This document shows positions 22,096 to 36,100 of a DNA stretch of 64,000 nucleotides, piece by piece. This DNA is from Cichorium intybus. Its lineage: Eukaryota; Streptophyta; Magnoliopsida; Asterales; Asteraceae. The notes under the pieces are model-generated. The model did no database searches, was not told the DNA's origin, and worked only from the letters and a program-made list of their open reading frames with translations. The DNA lies in the NCBI GenBank assembly GCA_023525715.1, contig CM042012.1, forward strand, positions 114,931,798 to 114,995,797, written 5' to 3'. A program made the translations under genes and the position numbers. How positions within the stretch are numbered: position 1 is the first letter of the stretch; the number at the start of each line of letters is the position of its first letter.

Positions 22096-23206
22096 TGACA
22101 ACGCCTAGTGATATCAAGTATTTTAGGCGTTGTTGAGCCCTGTTCTTGATAAAATTATATCAAATATGTCTGGGTATTCTCACTTTTCGTGCCAAGACTT
22201 GTTTGGAGAAAAAGAATAGAAACAGGGATTAAAAGCGTGCAAAAGAAAGAAGTTTGGAAAGAATGAAAAATCAAGAGAACTCGTACGCGCGTCGCGGGAA
22301 TTAACCATGCGCGACGCGGGCTTAAGGCGGTGGAACACATTCAAATGCCGAAGAATCGGGGAAAGATAAGTACGCGCGCCGCGGATTTCATTTCTGCGCG
22401 GCGCGGTTGCGGGAAATTTGCAAGTATAAATAGATGCATTTCCAGCCGAAAACCCTAGCAAAGAACCGGGTGTAAAATCGACCTTGAAGCTCTTTGACTC
22501 CAGGATTTCATCTCAGCAAGCTCATAATTGGTATTTTATGGTTTTTGATTTAATTTCCTTTTAGTAGAAAGTAGTTTTTGTAGCTTAAGTCTTTGGGAGT
22601 GACAACCACTGACTTTGAGCACTTAGGTTTCTGGTTTTAGAAACATTTGGCTACTGTTTTGTGATTGGAATTCAGTTTTCGTGAATGAAAAGCATTTAGT
22701 TACATTTAATCTTAGCTTTTCGGTGTTTTGGATGTTTGTGTTTGGTTTGATTGATTGATTGTGTTTTGGATATTGTTTGGATCTTGTTGGGACTGTTTTT
22801 CTTAGCTGAAATCAGTAACTAATTAGGTTATTTGGTAAGCATTAAACCTTGGCTAGTAACTGTTCAATAGGACTTTAACTAGTGGTAGGTTATGCTTTGC
22901 TTGGTTTTGTTAGTTTGAATGTCTTTGATTGCTTCTGATTCAGAGATGTACTTCTGATTTCAGAAAGTGACTAGGTCATTTGGACATAGCTTAGCTTGGC
23001 TTGAGTGTTTGATCATTGTCTCATTTGCTAGTGATTAGGAAAATAGAAACCAGATCCTCCGACTATAGCTATGACACTATTAGTTGGTAATCTCTCATTT
23101 AGTCTAACCACGAAGCTCCTGTGGATCGACCCTGACTACCGCTATACTAGTGTGTGTGTTAGGTTTTCTCTTATTTTTGATCGCACGACGACCTCTGCGC
23201 GTGTCA
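22096..23206 (+). repeat. 3' LTR of element A
   Basis: 1111 bp; a 12-bp insertion near 22770 accounts for nearly all the length difference from the 5' LTR. Confidence 0.94.
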
Positions 23207-23211
23207 ATGTT

Positions 23212-24338
23212 TTAATCTCGGATGTGCCCACTGTTTGTGACTAGGATACCGAGGATCACAAACCGGGTGTGAATAACCATGCAAATTAGCTTGGTACTCT
23301 CGGGATCAGTTACCATCTCTAATTGATGTGCCGGTAAACCACTCACGCTCCATAAATAATGATAACACCCGAGAAACCCTTTGCAACTCTTTATGAACCC
23401 CAATTGGCGTGCCGGTAAACCACACATGCTCCACCAATGTTTCATAAAGTGCAATGTGCAATTTCATGGATTAGCACCAATTCACATTTTTCCTAAAGTA
23501 ACTAGACTGAGATTTTATTAAATGTTCTAGTACTTTGAATCATTATACTTTTATTGATTAATAGGCGGTCCTATCAAACCTGTTCGGCTAACGACCCTCC
23601 ACTGATCAGGCGAGCGGTGGGCGAGAGTGTTCACCTATTAGACCACCATTTTATAGGCAGTCTCTTTATACCCACTTTATATATCAGCTTCGTGAATGAG
23701 GCCTACTAATGATTTGAATAACCATTTTAATCTTATACATATAATAATAACTTCCTAATTATAATAAATATACGATGTAATTTTTTAAACCTTTAAAAAA
23801 TTATTTCTGGTATATCTTTTAATTTATTGTCGATTTAAACTATTAAATTTAAAATTAAATTAAACCTTCAATTTATCTTTTAATTAAACAATTAATTAAA
23901 TTTAGATATTTTTAAACTTTTAAAATATTTCTGGATTTATCTCTTAATTTTCAGAATTTAAGACTATTAAATCGAAATTAATTAAAATCCTTTTAATTAT
24001 CTTTTAATTAAACAATTAATTAAATTAATTAATTCAAAGATAGGTATCACAAAATAATCAAATTAATTTAAACCTATCATTATCCCTTAATTTTTTATTT
24101 TTAGGATAAGTGGTTTAAGGTTTATCTATTTAAACAATTAAAGTTACCAAAAATAGAAAGCCTTTTAAACCCTAATAAAAAAACACGCCAAGCAGGAGGG
24201 GAGGGGCTAGGGTTTTGAAAACCCTAACCCTAATTTTCGAATTGGCCATATTAGGGTTTAGAAACATTAAACCCTAATTTTAAGGATAACAGTTATAGCA
24301 ATTTAACAAGAAAAACAACCAAAATGCTCTGATACCAC
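23212..24338 (-). other. C1 leader, part adjoining the 5' LTR, with primer site
   Basis: AT-rich leader matching 45172-46195 of C2. The primer site reads TGGTATCAGAGC on the minus strand at 24326-24337 (initiator tRNA-Met type), one base from the LTR. No ORF of note. Confidence 0.83.
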
Positions 24339-24716
24339 TGAAAGGTTTTCTGCAACTATGAACTAAAATTCCTAAGTTCACATGCAACCTATGAGGATCT
24401 AAGTTTTCTTCTAATTAAATATATAACAAATCCTAAAAGCCCATAAAATAAGCTAAAAGAAAAAAGATTAAGAAAAACCATCCTTTTATGAATCTTGAAA
24501 GCAAAGCAACAGAAACCTCTTGCCTCAAATGTAGTCACACCCTAGCTTGGAGTTGGCCGAAAATCCTTAGAGAGAGAGAGTATAAATCGCAGAAAGAGTG
24601 TGGTCAGGAATCCCTATTTATAGGTTCCAAGTGGTTACAAGATAAACGTTACGGATAAACTCTTTTTGAATTCAAATCAAGATAAACCTTTATCTTAATT
24701 ATTCAAACTAATTATC

Positions 24717-25668
<952 letters not shown>

Positions 25669-26044
25669 TTTCGAAATCTATATATTACCATATATAAATT
25701 TCGCTGGTCACTCACTCACTCAAACTGCCACTTACTCAACTATTGAATAATTACAGTTTTAGTCCCTGCACCTTTAATTAATTAATTTAACTACCAAATT
25801 AATTTCAGAAAAATTTCTAATTAATTATTATAGTTTCTAATTAATATATTATCACTTAAATATATTAATAAACTATTTATTTAATTTCTATTGATTTATT
25901 AATCACATAATAAATCAATCTTTCTCTCTACCGGACTTTCTTCCAATCCTCCAACTATGAGGGCAACCCAAATGGACTATGCTACTATTAATTAGATAAA
26001 TACTAATTATTAGTCATGACTTAGACACCTAATCCAACAACAAC

Positions 26045-26579
26045 CTATTAAAAATTTTGAAAAAATTGCTAAAAATTTTGAAAATGACTCATTTCCTGAA
26101 AAAATTTCAAAAAACACTCTTTCGACCGTCCACACCCCACACTTAAAACCGTACAACGTCCCCGTTGTACATAAAATAATTTCAAAACAAGGAAGAAAGA
26201 GTTACCCCTTTGACGGTAGATTGCTCGATGGTGCTTGGTTGTCATAGGTACAAAAAACATGAACAAAAATCCTCGACTTAGAATTCAGGAGTTGTAGCGC
26301 AACAGTGAAACATGCCGGTGATCAAGGCAAGTGGATGGGGCATGGTGACCCCACACTTGCCTGAAACAACTCCTCCATTTGGTATTACATGCATAACTCA
26401 CAAAAACATTAGATGCAAACAGAAGAACTAATAAAATATAAACAAGCAAAAGATAAAGTAGTATCATAAGTACAGTACATATATCCCAAAAGAAAACGGA
26501 AAAATACATCAATCGCCACTGGGTGGCCTAGAAGGACCTGCCTCGTGATCATGGGCTCGGGCTAGGAATGGTCGGGGCG
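26045..26579 (-). other. 3' untranslated part of element B, proximal piece
   Basis: Reverse complement matches 21050-21540 of A. Carries the internal tetraloop hairpin at 26151-26170 and polypurine-like motifs at about 26134 and 26349. Confidence 0.8.
26151..26170 (-). other. Internal hairpin with GGGA tetraloop (element B)
   Basis: Minus strand reads GTACAACG-GGGA-CGTTGTAC, identical to 21411-21430 in A. Confidence 0.75.
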
Positions 26580-27695
26580 CTATCCCTGCTGAGTGGCCAT
26601 CTGTAAAAGTAGCTCCCCGATCCACTCCAACTGATCCTCAATCCGAGCCACTCGCTCCTCCAATCGGCGGGCGACCTGCGTCTCCTCTGGTTGTGGCTGT
26701 GGTGGTGGAACTGGTGGTGTAACCCTCTGGCGACGCCTCAGGGGTCCCTCCTCATGGGCTGGTCGGGGCGCCCTCGGTGCCTCTATCATCTCTCTCACAA
26801 AATGTCCAGGTCGTGGCTGGTGGATCAGGTGCATGTTCTCCAGTGCCCGTGCTGATGTGCGGACTGGAGGAATCACCGTCAGGGAGGCCATGGTCGCAGC
26901 AGTAAGTAACCTATATGATCGGGCCAGGCGGGTAATGTAATGCCCGCCGGTCAAAGGACTGCTGGCTGACGCACCCGTTGCCTGGGTGGATAGAGAAATC
27001 GCTAAGGCGTACGGAAGGTGGAGGAACCTGGTGGGGTCGAGGAGCACCCACAAATATATCATGTCCTCACCGGACACCTTCTCGCCCCCTTCCTCTGCAT
27101 GATAGAGGTGGTGACGATATGGTGCATGAGCCAGTGAAGCGGGTTGCGGAGCTGGCTCTCCCTAGCCGAACCCGCCTCGAAGTACACGTTGGACAACGTG
27201 GCCCAAACAACTACGTTGGTATACCGTGCGGGCTGCCCCTGAATACACGCGTCAAGGAACGGCGTGAAGTGTCGGCTCTAGAGATCCTCCTCCGTGTATA
27301 TACACGTACGTCTCCTGAACTCCCTGAGACTGCACTCCCTGGGGCTCCCCCAATCTGAATCGGACTAGCCTGGATCGGGCCTATGTCGAAGCCGGTGCAT
27401 AGCGGACCGTGGAGAGAAACTCCAAGAGAAGCTCGGTGTAAACTGTATCGTCCTGGTTGGCCATGAGCCTGTCCCAACCATGACACGTGAATGTAGCCTC
27501 CCCATGAGACCACGTACGATGAAGAAAAGGCTCGATCTCATCCCAGAGTCCGACCGTCCTGAGAATATCCCGATCTATGATCGTCGCCTCGAGAACAAGA
27601 CGACTAATAAGTGCATCCCTCCTCTGAGTATACTCGATCGAACTCTTCGGACCCTCGGGGAACTGGAGAAAAGGATGATCGCGCCTGAAAGCCAT
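26580..27695 (-). pseudogene. Athila-type ORF of element B, degraded
   Basis: Starts at ATG 27695-27693 and matches the A protein along its length (FLQFPEG, ATIIDRDILR, FLHRTWSHGEATFTCHGWDR). Breaks: a TAG after APAST at 27381-27383; a 2-bp deletion in the FRLGG region near 27340; a TAG at 27278-27280 at the same codon as the TAG in A; and a 1-bp shift near 27080. The C-terminal part (27077-26580) is open and ends VARIEDQLEWIGELL...ATQQG, with a Pro-rich linker before the likely coiled coil. Clearly non-functional as one frame, but homologous throughout. Confidence 0.75.
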
Positions 27696-28134
27696 TTGCA
27701 CACAGAAACCACACAAAAAATTTTGCAAGATAAGTCCTTATCCTCCCCACCGAACCGCGGCGTGGCCCAAGAACCAGGGCGCGGCGCGGCGAGCGGCTGT
27801 TTCGAATTCCAACCCTAATCTCACTGATTTTCACCTGTTAACTCGATCCAAACGCACTACAAGGTAGCCTAAGCACCGACTAGCCCCTCTAGGGTGATCA
27901 TTTGGCAAACAAAACACCCTACGAGTCAGCATTGCCGATTTCTAAGTTTTTCATTTTTGGAGAAATCAACCAATTTCACAGCCTAATCGCTAGTTTTAAC
28001 AAGTAAAAACTAATTAGAATGACATACCTCGATAGTAGGAATGAAATGAACGAGAAAAATGCGAGAAAAACGTCGGATGATCGGAGCTCTGACCGCGGCG
28101 TGGTCTTGTGTGTGTGAATAGTAAATGCGACGTA

Positions 28135-28240
28135 CCTTATAAAGAAAAAATCTGACCGATCGATTCCCGCGGCATGGATAGGTAGTGACCGCGGCGCGCG
28201 TGTTCCCAAATCAACCCCTACACGTCTGACCGCGGCGCGG
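28135..28240 (-). promoter_or_regulatory. Candidate internal promoter of element B
   Basis: Minus strand: palindromes at 28230-28240, 28189-28200 and 28167-28177, then TTTATAAGG at 28143-28135, 23 bp downstream of the last motif. TTTATAAGGTA is shared with A. Distance to the ORF ATG is about 440 nt here against 96 nt in A. Confidence 0.55.
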
Positions 28241-28362
28241 TATGCAATTTTTCAAATTTCCTTCATAATGACCCCACACTTGCCTCGAACCAATAACACC
28301 TGTAATGACGATGATAATATCTTCCTAATTAGTCCTAAGAAATACAGTACCTACCTATAAAA

Positions 28363-28412
28363 GATGGGTTGCCTCCCAACAAGCGCTAAGTATAACGTCT
28401 TTAGCCAGACGG
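28363..28412 (-). other. Conserved non-coding block shared with A
   Basis: Minus strand carries TTAGCGCTTGTTGGGAGGCA with near-identical flanks to 19464-19512. Confidence 0.7.
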
Positions 28413-28719
28413 GTTATTCCTGCTTATATTCTTCTCGATCCTCTTGTGGCATCATCTTATAGTCTGGTGCGAAATTGTGGACCATCATTGCCAGCAGTGA
28501 TGTCAACTGTGTCATCCTATCACTAACCTGGCTAATCCATTGCTGCTGTGCTTCCAAAAGTTGGAAGACCTTCGCTTCCCTATCCCTTGCATCCTTCTCA
28601 TATTACTAATGCCTTGTCTCCATCATTTCCATCATGTCCAGCAGTTGCACCTTGTCAATGGTTGACAACGGATGCTCTTTTGTTTCCTTCAAGATCTCTT
28701 CTTTTCTGCCTTCTCCTGT

Positions 28720-29268
28720 TCAGGTCCATATTTTTCCCTTATCTCTGATCCCTGGTTCCATCAGCGGATTGCTGCTCCAATACTTATCATCATACCCTTG
28801 AGGTAGAGATATAGGACTCTGAAACATATTTAACCTTTGTTTCCTTGACCCAAAGAAGATATCCAGGTCTCCCGTCTTGCAATCGATAATAGCACCGGCT
28901 GTAACCAAAAACGGACGTCCCAGGATCAGCGCAGGCGCGTCTTCCTGACTCTCGTATTCCATAACTAAGAAATCCATGGGATAGAAGAAATCACCAACTT
29001 TCACTATCACATTTGTTAACTTGCCCCGTAAGACCTTAGTTGACTGATCGGCTAACTGTAATACTGTCTTTGATGGCTCCAACTCCTCATTCTTGTATTT
29101 GTCGTACAAGTATCCGGGTAGGACGTTAACATTTGCCCCCAAATCTAGCAAGGTATTCCTAATGACCACATCTCCCACCGTGGCAGTAATCAATGGCGAT
29201 CCCGGATCCCTCTCTTTCTTGGGCAGTGTTACCAACAATGTATCACTAGCTTTAATTGTCAACCTCAC
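28720..29268 (-). CDS. Aspartic protease region of element B
   Basis: 182 codons from ATG 29268. Matches the retropepsin-like domain of Athila-lineage elements: LLDLGANVNVLP as the modified active-site loop (DLGA in place of DTGA), VLQLADQS, VGDFFYPMDFLVMEY and ILGRPFLVTAGAIID, the second half of the fold. Upstream sequence to the gag stop (29376) is partly homologous but interrupted. In relatives the protease follows gag in one polyprotein and leads into RT; here RT is absent and the frame ends at 28720. The ORF itself is open, but whether it is translated is unknown. Confidence 0.72.
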   Translation of the reverse strand: MRLTIKASDTLLVTLPKKERDPGSPLITATVGDVVIRNTLLDLGANVNVLPGYLYDKYKNEELEPSKTVLQLADQSTKVLRGKLTNVIVKVGDFFYPMDFLVMEYESQEDAPALILGRPFLVTAGAIIDCKTGDLDIFFGSRKQRLNMFQSPISLPQGYDDKYWSSNPLMEPGIRDKGKIWT

Positions 29269-29375
29269 AGTATCAGGTGTGGGAGTATTGCACTTTCCAT
29301 TTTTTCACACATCTCCTAAAGAATTATTGTATCCTCAGGAGCGTTCTTAAGCTCGTCCCACAAAGGTTGGTTCAT

Positions 29376-31510
29376 TTATGGCCCAGTTGATTTGTTTGGA
29401 ACTTCCTGCTTTTTCTTTTCCTTCTTACCCTTCTTCCTTTGTTTAATTCCAGCCACCATTGGTTGCTCCTCCTCTTGGACATCCTTGTCCTCCTTTACTT
29501 GAGGTTCCTTCTCAACCTGAATTTCCTTTTCTTCTTTAACCTCCTTTTCAACTTCAGCTTTTTCGACTTCAACCTTAACATCTTCCTTGCTTTCACTTTC
29601 ATCCTTATCTTCATTCTCTTTGCTCTGACTCTCAATTTCACTTTCATAACCTAGAAAATATTCCATTGTCACCTTCCTCCATTCCGACTCAACAGCATTG
29701 ACATGCTCCTTTTCTGCTCGCTGAGTATGGTTCGGGTTGATTTCTATGGTACTTGGCAACTTACCATTATCTCTCTTTCTTTGATCCTCAACCATCTGAG
29801 CGATCTGCCTCTCCATGTTGGCGATGGCCTTGGCATTAGCCTGAGACTGTTGTTGCATGGTGTTGAACATCTCGTACATCTTTGCAGTCAAGTCCTCCTG
29901 GGTTCCTGGGGCATTGTTGTTGCTGGCAGTATTCGGCCCCCTGTTGTTGTTGTTACCACTCCCACTTGCATTGCCATTGTTTTTTGCTGGTTGATATTGC
30001 CTGGGCTGATTAGATGACTGGCACTGATAATTGTTCTGCCTTTGATTGTTGAAATTTTGTTGACCCTGGTTGTATGGTCTATAAGGACGTCCATTATTGT
30101 ATTGACCTTGACCCTGGCCATAAACCTGATTTGCTTCCTGAATTCTTTGTCCTCCTTGTTGCTGAGTCTGAGGTCCGTTCTGTAGAGTAGACAACAGTCT
30201 ATCAAACTTCTTGTTGAGTTCACTTATTTCCTTCTTGACCTCTTTCCTCCAATCTGCATCAGCTCCCACTACTGCAGCTGTGTCTACCGTCTTTCTAGTA
30301 GAGAAATTCGCCTTGGATCCATTGCTCAATTGTTCCAAAAATTGCCAAGCCTCATCAGGATCCATCATCATGATAGTGCCACTGGACGATGCGTTGATCA
30401 TCACCTGATTCGTCTCACTTGCCCCTTCAAAGAAATGCCTGACCAACTGCCACTTCAGAATATCGTGATGAGAGGGCGACCTCATCAACTCCTTCAGACG
30501 ATCCCAAGCTTCGTGAAATGCTTCTCCAGGCTTCTGCTAAAAATCCTGGATGGCTCTCCTAATCTCCGTCGTCTTACTTGCCGGGTAGAACCCTTGCAAG
30601 AATTTAGCTTTAAGCTGGTCCCACGTACTGATACTATTAGACTGAAGAGACGTGAACCAATACTTGGCCTTGTCTTTCAAAGTGAACGGGAACAACCTTA
30701 ATCTAAAAATATTCTTATTCATGTTCTTAGGGGTATTGGCGTTTGCTATTGCTATGAACTCATACAAATGATTGTATGGATCATCCTGTTTATATCCCCT
30801 AAATTCAGGCAATATTCCTAAAAGCTGTGGTCTAATTTCTACCTGAGCGTCTACATCATCTGGAATATAAATGGGCAATGAATCATCGTACTCCCGCGGT
30901 TGGAAGTGCGATGCAACCGACTGCCCTCTCGGTTGTGCAAAGTACAATGGTCTAACTAAATTACCGTTATATGACCTTGCGGTTGTTGTGGCTGTGGTGC
31001 TCTTCGTGGAGGTCCCCGACCTCGGTTCCATTGTTGCTGTGGTTGTTGCTGCTGCGGAACCCATCCTTCTTCCTCGTCCTCATAGCTTTGATCAACCTCC
31101 TGGTACTGGTACTGCTGTTGTGGTGGTTGCGGTTGATACTGCTGTTGTGGTTGTTGCGATATGGTTTGAAAAGTAGTTTGTGGTTTAAAGATTAATGGTG
31201 GTTGTAATGGTTGTGATTGTGGTTGAAAAATGGTAGTGTGCTGCATGGTCACTGGGGTGCCATCACGGGTCAGCGCTCCCCAAGACATAGCAGATGTAAA
31301 AGGGTTTGTAGATTGTGGTTGAAATGGTGGAACAGAAGACGGAGTGCATGATGGTATTGATGTGGGGGCTGACACCACACCACCAGTAGCACTCGTGCTC
31401 CCAAACTGAAATTCTGAAAACGGGGGTATAAATGGAACTGCCCCCGTTACCTCGCCCGAAGGCTCATGGGTAACATCCTCAATACTACTACTAACATGAC
31501 TAAAACTCAT
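29376..31510 (-). pseudogene. Gag of element B, with one frameshift and one TAG
   Basis: Likely start MSFSHVSS at 31510 (an upstream ATG at 31609 is in frame). Gln/Pro-rich N-terminal part, then the retrotransposon gag core: FRGYKQDDPYNHLYEF, RLFPFTLKDKAKYWF, the WDQLKAKFLQGFYP block and EAWDRLKEL, then a Gln/Asn-rich linker and a Lys/Glu-rich tail. A frameshift lies between about 30956 and 31064, and a TAG at 30537-30539 replaces a probable Gln codon in the core. No zinc knuckle, as is usual for Athila gag. TAA at 29376-29378. Confidence 0.82.
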
Positions 31511-31732
31511 TGTATCTAAAAACCTACATACACGGTTCTTGCGCGCGGTTCGTTCGATCTCCGAGTCAAAACGCAAGGGTGATAACTGCCCACCCCGACG
31601 GGTACGCATGCACTAGTGCAACACGCCAGTTAAAACCAAAAATTGAAATACTAACTAACTGAAAATCTCAATACTAAAACCAAAATCAGAAACTAAAAGT
31701 CCTACAGATCGCCTACTCTCAAGCTCACAACT

Positions 31733-31750
31733 CCCCCTGCAACGGCGCCA
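31733..31750 (-). other. Primer binding site, tRNA-Asp type (element B)
   Basis: Minus strand TGGCGCCGTTGCAGGGGG, five bases from the LTR end; one mismatch to the tRNA-Asp complement in this stretch. Confidence 0.82.
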
Positions 31751-31755
31751 AATTT

Positions 31756-32739
31756 TGACACGCCTAAGTCCTCGTACGGTCAAAATTAGTAAAATAACCT
31801 AACACACACTACTATAGCGGTAGTCAGGGTCGATCCACAGGAGTTACGTGGTCAAGGTAGGCAACAGATTACCAATTGTAGTGTCACGCTACAGCCAGAG
31901 GATCTAGTTTCCGACTTTTACCAAAAACAATCCAGAAATCATAAAGTCCAACAAATTCAAATCAAGCATCAACTAAACTAAAACCAATATTTAACCTAAT
32001 TACTTACTGAAATCAGAAATGCACTTCAGAATCAGAAGCAACAAAGATTAAATCAAAACATCCAACACATTCAAGCATCCAAAATTCATCCAAAAGCATA
32101 AAACTGAAAAGAGAGCAATTAACAATAACCAAATGATTAACTATTAAAAACTTAGATCCAACTCGTTCCAAAACAGAAAACATAAACTTTCAAAAACTAA
32201 AAACTAGTGCCAATGGTTGTCACACCCAATAACACTAGCCAAAGCTACCAAAACTACTAAACTACTTGGAAATTAAAAGAGAAAAACATAAATACCAATT
32301 ATGGTCGACTGAAAACTGAAACTCGGAGTCAAAGAAGCCTTGGGGGTCGTTCCTATGCCAGGTCTTTGCTGCTGATTTCGACCTAAAACACTCTATTTAT
32401 AGTTTTGAAAATAAGTGACCGCGCCGCACGCATTTAGATTCCGCGGCGCGCGTGTGAGTTTATCCTCGTTTCTTCGGCATTTGAATCTTCTCCACCGCCT
32501 CATTGCTGACTCAGCGCGTCGCGCCCTTGCACATCACCGCGGCGCGCGTGCAAATTTGACTATTTTGTCTTTATCTTCAAACTTCTTCCATTTTGTACGC
32601 ATTTGGCCCCTGTTTACATCATTTCTTTCCAAACAAGCACTGACACAAAAAGTGATAATACCACAGTATATATGATATAAATTCACCAAGAATAGGGCTC
32701 AACAACGACTAAAATACTTGATATTACTAGGTGTTGTCA
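31756..32739 (-). repeat. Right (5') LTR of element B with promoter
   Basis: 984 bp, minus strand TGACAACACC to GTGTCA. TATAAATA at 32401-32394 (minus strand); palindromes at 32419, 32441, 32514 and 32537 (start spacings 22, 73, 23). Confidence 0.9.
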
Positions 32740-33100
32740 CACGTTTAGCTAAGTCTCATACCATTTGACTTTTAGTCGGATATCCTTCTTGTTTTTGTTA
32801 TTTAATATTGGAATGAATATTTGATGTTATTAAACTGTTTTGGTATAGTCTTGCAATTTAGTCACTATTATCATCTTGGTTTACTATTGGAATTTAGTCA
32901 ATCACTATATTATTCTTTACCAAAGTAAAGTTATTTGTAACATATGGAAGTACTTTGCTTTTGAAATGTTTGACACGAGGAATCAATCAAGCTAGTAGAG
33001 AGTAAAGAACATACATTCGGGTGTTAAACATCTCTTTTAGTCAATTATATCTTTAATCACTAGTTTACCATTATGGTGTGCATTCTTTTTATAAAATTAG
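32740..33100. other. Unassigned DNA between element B and the next solo LTR
   Basis: AT-rich; no ORF, no recognisable repeat. Contains the presumed target flank of B (CACGT at 32740). Confidence 0.5.
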
Positions 33101-36100
33101 TGTCACACCCCGCTAAAGCGGAAACACGGGATACGACAGTACAAAAATGTCTCATTGCAAAAGTTAAAGACAACACCAACCATAATATTAAAAAGCATTA
33201 CAATTTACAATAAGGTTTGAACAATTGTAAAAAAAATATTACAACATATTCAAAAAACAACACATGCGTAATGCTTCTATAAGTGATGTGTCTCTAAGTG
33301 CCACTTACTAGATGATTCCTGAAAAAGCATGAAAAACGAGGGTCAACTATGAAAATAGTTGGTGAGTTTACATGTTTGTAACAGAACAACGTTTCAAAAA
33401 TTTGTGAAAATCTGAACATTGATAAACGTTTTCCATAATAGAAGTTCCTTCTGAGTATTGATAAAGGTTTCCATATATAGAAGTTCCTTTCTGAGTATTG
33501 ATAAAGGTTTCCATAAATAGAAGTTCCTTTCTGAGATAAACATTTTTTGTATGTATGTAATTGAACAATGAGTCCACAACCAAACCTATGACCTGATCGC
33601 CCTCAACTTATGCTTATCGTGACATAAGTTAAATGGTAATATGCACTCTGCGTTCCCAGTAAGTGAGGAGTTGTCAATTCCTAATAGCGCGCTATCCATA
33701 ATGACCATCGACTCAAAAAGTTAATGAATTGTGTATACTAGGGACTTTGTACGATAAGTTCTCAAAGTTCATGCGAACATATTACATACCTCAACACAAA
33801 AAACTCATATCGAACAAACCATTTAGATCAACGAACATAAAATAGCACGATCATGCTTTTCCACCCCAAAATAATAAAACAGTAAAGAGGGGATGTGAAT
33901 ACTCACTTTGATATGAATGGCACTATTGATGCTTGTGAACAATCCATGTATTTCTTATCGGGAACCTATGATAAGGGAAATACGCTAGTGAGATTCTAGA
34001 TTAGCTATCTATCACTAATATGCTTAATTCTACATAGAAAATATCATTATTTGTTTCAAAGGTTGAATTCATACAAATATTTACCCTATTTCAGAAATAT
34101 GAATTTTTGTACATATTATCATACTTGTGAACAATTCCAATAACAAATTTTACATTTCGAACATTTTTATTTACGCATTTAACGTTTAATTGTGTTCCAA
34201 AATATGAGAAATTCTCAAAAACTTTATAAATGAATTTTAATAGTTAACAACTATATAATTTCATTTCTTTTTATAATTAAAGGCTTATTTGAATTTTTCA
34301 AAATTTTTATACATTTTAAGTATTTATTTTCCATTAAATTCCTTGAAAAACACCTCAAAATTCAAGAAAAATATAGAAAAAGTTTATAAAATTGTCCATC
34401 ATCTTTGGACCTCTGTTATATAATTTATATAACTTTCAAAAATTATTAGAACCTGTTTTGGAATTAAAATAATCCAATTCTTGTGATTTTACAAATTCCG
34501 GTTTTATACGTTTAATGTCTTAATTCAATTAAAAATCAAGAAAAATCAGTAAACAATTTAGTTAAGGGTTCAAAATTTTAATTCCAGAGGAGTACATTTT
34601 ATTAAGTGTTTAGACCCATTTTTAGAATTTTTAGAACATTTATTCCCTGTTTTCTCTATTTTTATTCATTATTTTGTCAAAAACACATAAATTCGTGAAA
34701 ATAAGATTAATTTGTTCTGAAAAATTCTATAAACATTTATATAGACCTCCTACAATATATAGAAGTCTCGAAAAGTTTGTTTTGTCACTTTTACTGAGGA
34801 TCTTCCAATTTATGGATTTATTTATGTAAAACCACAATAATTCAAAAAGTATATCAAAATTAAACAAAAAGGTCCGAAACTTTATGGGGACTGTAAAAAC
34901 GCTTTATACATCCTCATGTAAATTTCTCAGATTTTATGTCATCCGACAAGTAATTTATAGGAATTATTGTCATGATTTCTTGTCACATTTTTATAAAATT
35001 AACATTTTCGAGTTAGACCTTGAAACTTTCCAGTTAATTATTTCATGTTCATAGGTTCTCACCATAAATTGGACCAGAATAAAAAGATTTCCTAAGATAT
35101 TTTTATAGATTTATGTTATTTCATGCATTTTTGAAGGTTTTTAGCATCAAGCTTTGATTTTATGACTTAATCCATTAAGAGGAGCACATGCATGAAGGTT
35201 TAAGCATCATGCATGTGTCTTAAAAGTTCCAAAACAGATTCATACATGAATTTACCATGCATGTCACGATTTTTTTTGAAAACATGTATTTTTAATGATT
35301 TTTGACATAGATTGGTTATGGAAATTCACATGCATGCAACATTCTTGATGTTTATGTGAATTTCTACCATCATCATCATCAAAATTTCGTGGGTTTAGGA
35401 TACCCCATGATATGTTTCAAAAAGAAAGGTGTAGAAGTGTAAAAATATGCAATAAAACATAAGATAATGGAAGAAGAAGCATGTGTATGAGTTATACCTT
35501 TGAAGAACACATTATATGATCCGATTTTGAGCTTGAAAATGGTGTTTGTGCTGATGAATTTCGTGGTTTAGAGAGAAAGGAGAAGAGAGTTGAGAGAAAA
35601 TGATGATGGAGTGTTGAAAAAATGAAAGAAAGAGATGGAGTGTATATTTATCTAAAATAATGAAAGAAAGATGACATATCTTGCACGTGGGAGGGGTATG
35701 GCCGATGGGTACAAGGCTCCCCACTCTCCATTTTTTTTAAATGGTTACATCTTATAAATACTTCTCAATTTTTATAAATTTTTGGTTAAAAATGTGAATT
35801 ATTTAGACTTATTGACTCATAAATATTAAATAAATTTTAGGAACCAAAATTTTGAATTCCTAATTATTTTTAATAATTTACCTAATTAAATTTAATAATA
35901 TAAGTCTTATGATGAAATTTATAAATTTTTATACGTCAAATTTATGACTTTTGAGTTTTTAAGACTTTTTATGGTTTTTATGACCAAATTAAAATCTCAT
36001 AATTATTATAAAGTGAATTCTAATATTTTCACTTTATTTTAAGTTGTTCATAATTAATTTTAACTGTAAAAGATATTCACAGTCGTTTTTAACCGTTTAC

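Larger units (their letters stand above)
17040..23206 (+). mobile_element. Element A: complete non-autonomous Athila-like element
   Basis: LTRs of 1099 and 1111 bp, tRNA-Asp primer site, a 401-codon ORF, a conserved spacer, an Athila-type ORF, and a 3' untranslated part with two tetraloop hairpins. TSD ATGTT at 17035-17039 and 23207-23211; the uninterrupted target is present in C2 at 45161-45180. The LTRs differ by roughly 15 substitutions plus one short indel (hand count), so it is young. No gag, protease, RT or integrase is present. Confidence 0.94.
27696..28719 (-). other. Spacer of element B between protease and Athila-type ORF
   Basis: Holds, on the minus strand, the end of the protease reading region with a Gln-rich stretch (broken by stops near 28606), the conserved block at 28363-28412, the candidate internal promoter, and further CG palindromes near 28092 and 27740-27795. 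No intact ORF. Confidence 0.7.

Noticed and set aside
27696..28134. Intron between the internal TATA and the ORF in element B, to explain the longer distance than in A
   Set aside because: A GGTATG donor-like word is present near 28025, but no convincing branch and acceptor could be fixed, so it is not listed as a feature.
29439..29654. Hydrophobic Leu/Phe-rich ORF on the plus strand looking like a membrane protein
   Set aside because: Antisense shadow of the Lys/Glu-rich tail of the element B gag.
30971..31195. Leu/Trp-rich plus-strand ORF
   Set aside because: Antisense of the Gln/Pro-rich gag N-terminus.
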